Shown here piece after piece: positions 29,311-29,629 of a stretch of DNA of 29,629 nt. The DNA is from Gnetum montanum (Eukaryota; Streptophyta; Gnetopsida; Gnetales; Gnetaceae). Both the position numbers and the translations under genes were made by a program. The stretch is from positions 404,127 to 433,755 of the forward strand of contig MNCI01009669.1 in the NCBI GenBank assembly GCA_015680685.1, written 5' to 3'. Under the pieces are notes generated by a model that had not been told where the DNA came from, did not search any database, and saw only the letters and a program-made list of their open reading frames with translations. Each line of letters starts with the position of its first letter. The stretch's first letter is position 1.

Positions 29311-29629
29311 TGTTTTATGGTTATAAAAGCTCTAAGTGTTCTACTACTTTGACTAGTTTCTAAACTTGTTCATATTGATGCTAAAATTTAGTTTTTGCTT
29401 TACAAGATCTTCCGCCTCTATTGATGTCATCATATCACTTTCAAGAACACATCATGAGTAGGGTGATACTAGCATAGAAGTGGCTAAGGGGATAGACACC
29501 TGGGTATATTCAAGAAAACATCTACTGTGTGGGTTTGCTTGATGTATTTATGGTATCCATCTCTTCCATCCCTACTATGGAGATGCTACACATCATTGGC
29601 TCCTTTGATAAGAAGGCTAGTTATTTTAG
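29311..29629 (+). other. Coding-like tail running off the window
   Basis: Mostly AT-rich. The plus frame from 29,496 stays open for 44 codons to the window end (GYIQENIYCVGLLDVF, then MEMLHIIGSFDKKAS). It may continue the preceding remnant or start another one. No domain was recognised. Confidence 0.3.

Overview
The window looks like intergenic DNA from a large, retrotransposon-rich plant genome. A conifer or other gymnosperm is my best guess. The basis is AT-rich sequence (roughly two thirds A+T by eye), no intact gene, old LTR-retrotransposon pieces full of in-frame stops, a LINE remnant and several degenerate tandem repeats. The organism call is inference. No bacterial, organellar, rRNA or intact tRNA gene was seen. 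No open frame longer than about 120 codons is intact; nearly all recognisable coding sequence is dead.

Layout. 1-3,690: AT-rich spacer with a 36-bp tandem repeat, a 187-bp tandem duplication and a GATGTT/AACATC-rich tract. 3,691-4,106: plus-strand fragment of an RTE-like LINE. 5,160-13,150: plus-strand Ty3/gypsy gag-protease remnant, split at 5,824/10,561 by a 4.74-kb insertion (5,825-10,560) with TG...CA ends and a 5-bp direct repeat AATCC; the gag frame resumes in phase after the insertion. The insertion carries a cluster of self-complementary TAGCGTAGC words, two TATA boxes and a GC-richer coding-like stretch of unknown origin. 13,620-14,540: minus-strand decayed coding sequence of unknown family. 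About 14,550: a possible tRNA-derived SINE head. 14,890-16,440: three small repeat arrays. 16,046-17,840: a primer-binding-site-like motif followed by a second plus-strand gypsy gag remnant.

18,120-22,960: minus-strand Ty3/gypsy element, read right to left as spacer, reverse transcriptase (YIDD), a first RNase H, a second RNase H of the type found in the plant Tat lineage, integrase (DDE residues still visible), 3' untranslated segment, polypurine tract and LTR (begins TGTAACACC at 19,300, TATA box near 18,712). 22,961-27,400: an AGGTC/AGGCT-rich tract, then about 3.3 kb of a roughly 190-bp tandem repeat whose units appear to alternate in two forms and carry hairpins around CCATGCT...AGCATGG. 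27,889-28,099: a 108-bp tandem duplication. 28,508-29,310: plus-strand decayed sequence resembling a plant FCP1/NIF-type HAD phosphatase, just after a good splice-acceptor sequence.

Nothing here works together as a living pathway. The window records nested insertions: gag split by a later element, two further gypsy elements in opposite orientations, and repeat arrays that grew near retroelement ends. The most useful observations are the dated nesting event, the unexplained cargo of the inserted element, the hairpin-bearing array near LTR sequence, and the HAD-like pseudogene.
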